Positions 23,864 through 25,385 of a DNA stretch of 25,385 nt are shown here, in pieces (position 1 is the first letter of the stretch; every line of letters begins with the position of its first letter). Source of the stretch: Candidatus Moranbacteria bacterium GW2011_GWE1_49_15 (GTDB lineage: Bacteria > Patescibacteriota > Minisyncoccia > Moranbacterales > GWC2-37-73); assembly GCA_001003855.1 (NCBI GenBank), contig LCPX01000018.1, positions 1 through 25,385 of the forward strand, given 5' to 3'. The notes beneath the pieces were generated by a model that was given only the letters and a program-made list of their open reading frames with translations, did not search any database and had not been told where the DNA came from. Position numbers and translations under genes: made by a program.

Positions 23864-23892
23864 AACATAGCACCAAACCGGCCGAATGTCAA
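23864..23892 (-). promoter_or_regulatory. Strong sigma70-type promoter of the D-C unit
   Basis: Perfect TTGACA (23887-23892), a 17-base spacer, TATGTT (23864-23869) with the TGC extension. Expected start near 23857. The first bases of the RNA then form a hairpin, CGGCT-AAGA-AGCCG (23843-23856), ahead of a leader of about 100 bases. Confidence 0.7.
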
Positions 23893-23973
23893 ACGAAAAG
23901 GTGTCAGAATCGAACCCTCCCGATAGTAATAACTTCACAATATTCCCTCTTTTCAAAGTTTTTTTAAAAAAAT

Positions 23974-23999
23974 AAAAAGGTGGGAAAAAATTTCCCACC
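23974..23999 (-). terminator. Intrinsic terminator after gene E
   Basis: GGTGGGAAA (23979-23987) pairs perfectly with 23991-23999, with T-runs following on the minus strand. Confidence 0.85.
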
Positions 24000-24030
24000 C
24001 CTTCGGTAGCACCAGACAATCCTGATTTAT

Positions 24031-24414
24031 TTACCGTATTAACTTGAGTAATTCCGCAAGAGCTTGTTCCTCTCCTTCGGAAAGTTTGCCCAGCAAAACC
24101 GACCTGACCCTTTCATTGACACTGTGCAAAACAAGGTTCGCCGTCTTGGCTGTGACCTCCGCCTTGGTGCCTTTTATCAAGGTTTTGAACACGAGAACGA
24201 GTTGATCGAATTTAGGGTTTTCCTCATCAGCACATACCCTTAGTAGTCCCAAACTCTCCAAGACATCCCCGTCACGATACCCACCCGGAAGAGTCCCTTT
24301 GCCGCAAGCGACCCGGAAAAGACCCAGAACTATTTCCGTGGTGTATAGTTCCAGGAAATCCTTTTCCTTGTTTTCCATTACCGGCATTGCGGAAACTGCG
24401 CATGCTTCTCCCAT
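24031..24414 (-). CDS. Small helical protein E of the 21943-24414 family, unknown function
   Basis: 127 residues. A poorly ordered start (MGEACAVSAMPVMENKEKD) is followed by helices and a glycine-rich turn (CGKGTLPGGYRDGD). The C-terminus carries the cluster signature: ERVRSVLLGKLSEGEEQALA, then ELLKLIR. GAGGAGAA stands ten bases before the ATG at 24414; a second in-frame ATG lies nine codons on. Cytosolic, no recognised family. It forms its own transcription unit (promoter 24509-24537, terminator 23974-23999) and is divergent from the gene at 24668. Confidence 0.78.
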   Translation of the reverse strand: MGEACAVSAMPVMENKEKDFLELYTTEIVLGLFRVACGKGTLPGGYRDGDVLESLGLLRVCADEENPKFDQLVLVFKTLIKGTKAEVTAKTANLVLHSVNERVRSVLLGKLSEGEEQALAELLKLIR

Positions 24415-24459
24415 AACCGATTCTTCTCCTCGTTATTGTCGCTCAAGATTGATATATAT

Positions 24460-24477
24460 GTTTCCGGATTTGGAAAC
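24460..24477. promoter_or_regulatory. Inverted repeat in the leader of gene E, possible operator
   Basis: GTTTCC (24460-24465) and GGAAAC (24472-24477) with six bases between. It lies about 25-40 bases after the expected transcript start of gene E, a position where a repressor could block elongation. Confidence 0.35.
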
Positions 24478-24508
24478 GCTTATCTGTCAAAGTACTAAGC
24501 CATTCGAT

Positions 24509-24537
24509 ATATTACTGCAAAAATAGGTCTTTGTCAA
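24509..24537 (-). promoter_or_regulatory. Strong sigma70-type promoter of gene E
   Basis: Perfect TTGACA (24532-24537), a 17-base spacer and TAATAT (24509-24514). Expected start near 24502, so the leader is nearly 90 bases. Confidence 0.7.
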
Positions 24538-24581
24538 CGCCTTTGAATGCACCACTTGCGATCCCAGATTCAGTCTTCTTC

Positions 24582-24610
24582 TTGACTTTTTTTCGGTTTT
24601 GATTGATAAT
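24582..24610 (+). promoter_or_regulatory. Strong sigma70-type promoter of the 24668 gene
   Basis: TTGACT (24582-24587), a 17-base spacer and GATAAT (24605-24610), five of six at both boxes. It is back to back with the gene E promoter, 44 bases apart. Confidence 0.75.
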
Positions 24611-24667
24611 AGCCATTCCCCTGGCAACCACCGAGAGTACTTTCATATCACACAAAGGAGAACGGGT

Positions 24668-25027
24668 ATGACCATGAACAAACTTTCAAAACCGATCGTT
24701 ATCGATTTGATGAGGCAAGCGAAAGAAGCGTGTGAGCAGATCTTGGAAGCGGCCATCCGGGAACTTTCCTTAGCCAAAAGCAAAGGCGATGAACGCAATA
24801 TAAAGTCCTTCGCGCACGACGTCGAAGAGATGAAGTGCATCATCAAAATCGCTAATGCGGTCATCAGGGACCTCGAAGCTCGGAAAATCAGCCATTGCAC
24901 GCCCATCCTCGTCCATGAAACGGCCAAATTGATACGAAGAAGGATGCATATGGTCGCCGCCAAGCGCAGCCTCAACAACCTGGTCATCGCCCGCTTCGAA
25001 GAAGCGGACAAGCTCATGAACCTTTGA
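24668..25027 (+). CDS. Small helical protein F, unknown function
   Basis: 119 residues. Almost all helix: LIDLMRQAKEACEQILEAAI-like heptads at the start, then SFAHDVEEMKCIIKIANAVI, and a basic C-terminal helix with AKLIRRRMHMVAAKRSL. It may form a helical bundle or coiled coil. It does not carry the signature of proteins A-E, and I do not recognise a family. AAAGGAG lies seven bases before the ATG at 24668, which I prefer over the upstream ATG at 24599 because that one is at the promoter. It has its own promoter and terminator and is divergent from gene E. Confidence 0.78.
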   Translation: MTMNKLSKPIVIDLMRQAKEACEQILEAAIRELSLAKSKGDERNIKSFAHDVEEMKCIIKIANAVIRDLEARKISHCTPILVHETAKLIRRRMHMVAAKRSLNNLVIARFEEADKLMNL

Positions 25028-25053
25028 AATTCTCGAGAAAATAAGCACAAACC

Positions 25054-25083
25054 AAAAGACGGTAAGCATCCCGTCTTTTTTCT
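25054..25083 (+). terminator. Intrinsic terminator after gene F
   Basis: AAAAGACGG (25054-25062) pairs with CCGTCTTTT (25071-25079), with a T-run at the end. Confidence 0.8.
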
Positions 25084-25117
25084 TTGGCCAAGCACACTAT
25101 TCGATATTTTTTAAAGT

Positions 25118-25385
25118 TTAGGCATTGTCCGCCCTCTCGACGATGAACTCCAAAACGAATTTGATCATATTGTGGAAATGATGCGGATCAGAGAAGCGGT
25201 GGTCGGCTCCTTCCATGATCTCCAAATCGCATTCCGCGATTTGTTGGGAAAGACGGATGGACTGGCTGACTGGAACGTCTTCGTCAGCGTCGCCGTGCAC
25301 GATCAAAGTCGGCGCCAAGATCTCGCGAGCGACTTCCAGTCCGTTGTTGCTTTTCAAATCCTCGAAAAACGCATAACTGAGTTTC
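25118..25385 (-). CDS. Alpha/beta hydrolase, C-terminal part (5' end outside window)
   Basis: 89 codons of the C-terminal third of an alpha/beta hydrolase. The frame is open to the right edge. It contains the last catalytic elements: an acid in PTLIVHGDADEDVPVSQSIR and the histidine in EGADHRFSDP, the order normal for serine hydrolases such as S33-type peptidases and esterases. Nucleophile and oxyanion loop lie beyond the window. It is convergent with gene F. It is of the same general type as the stump at 5089-5229, but the two visible parts do not overlap in the fold, so identity cannot be compared here. Confidence 0.88.
   Translation of the reverse strand, partial: KLSYAFFEDLKSNNGLEVAREILAPTLIVHGDADEDVPVSQSIRLSQQIAECDLEIMEGADHRFSDPHHFHNMIKFVLEFIVERADNA

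Noticed and set aside
23893..23925. tRNA 3'-end-like text (GGTTCGATTCTGAC on the minus strand), possible att remnant
   Set aside because: The T-stem does not pair and there is no acceptor stem or CCA; the match is too short to support.
1..25385. CRISPR arrays, rRNA, tRNA, insertion sequences
   Set aside because: I found no direct-repeat arrays, no transposase and no structural RNA gene in either strand by eye.

Overview
The window (25,385 bases, about half G+C) looks like a chromosomal piece of a Patescibacteria/CPR bacterium. Reasons: a DUF4012 protein next to murJ and several family-4 glycosyltransferases, a single-chain ADP-forming acyl-CoA synthetase, compact minus-strand operons, many starts without Shine-Dalgarno sites, and the typical small alpha/beta hydrolase. 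TGA is used as a normal stop (for example in the ArsR-like gene), which argues against the groups that read TGA as glycine. The lineage is an inference from gene content; no rRNA or tRNA is present to fix it.

Layout. Positions 1-4977 (minus) hold an envelope operon: glycosyltransferase, DUF4012 membrane protein, lipid II flippase MurJ (cut by the left edge). Positions 5092-6545 (minus) hold an inserted-looking module: two unrecognised proteins with their own promoter, an ArsR-like regulator with two near-identical operator-like sites, and the N-terminal stump of an alpha/beta hydrolase followed by a terminator. Positions 6666-9550 (minus) hold a second polysaccharide operon: WbaZ-like glycosyltransferase, Wzz-like chain-length protein, glycosyltransferase. 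At 9700 (plus) lies a membrane-anchored HEEMH metallopeptidase candidate whose reading frame runs through its own intrinsic terminator. Positions 10513-13055 (minus) form an operon of TPM-domain protein, DUF1905 protein, M23-type peptidase and DUF3135-like protein.

Positions 13288-15615 encode a DedA-type membrane protein and RecJ. Then come an 86-base imperfect palindrome, the ADP-forming acyl-CoA synthetase, a lipoprotein, DnaJ under a CIRCE element, and two membrane proteins of unknown function. Positions 21943-24414 (minus) hold five small, helix-rich, unrecognised proteins in three transcription units; most share a short C-terminal signature (two hydrophobics, two residues, L-S/D-x-E/D-x-E). 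A sixth small helical protein is divergently transcribed at 24668 (plus). The right edge cuts a second alpha/beta hydrolase.

The best candidates for something undescribed are the five-gene helical family at 21943-24414, the stop-less metallopeptidase gene at 9700, and the regulator with duplicated operators beside the hydrolase stump at 5092-5677.
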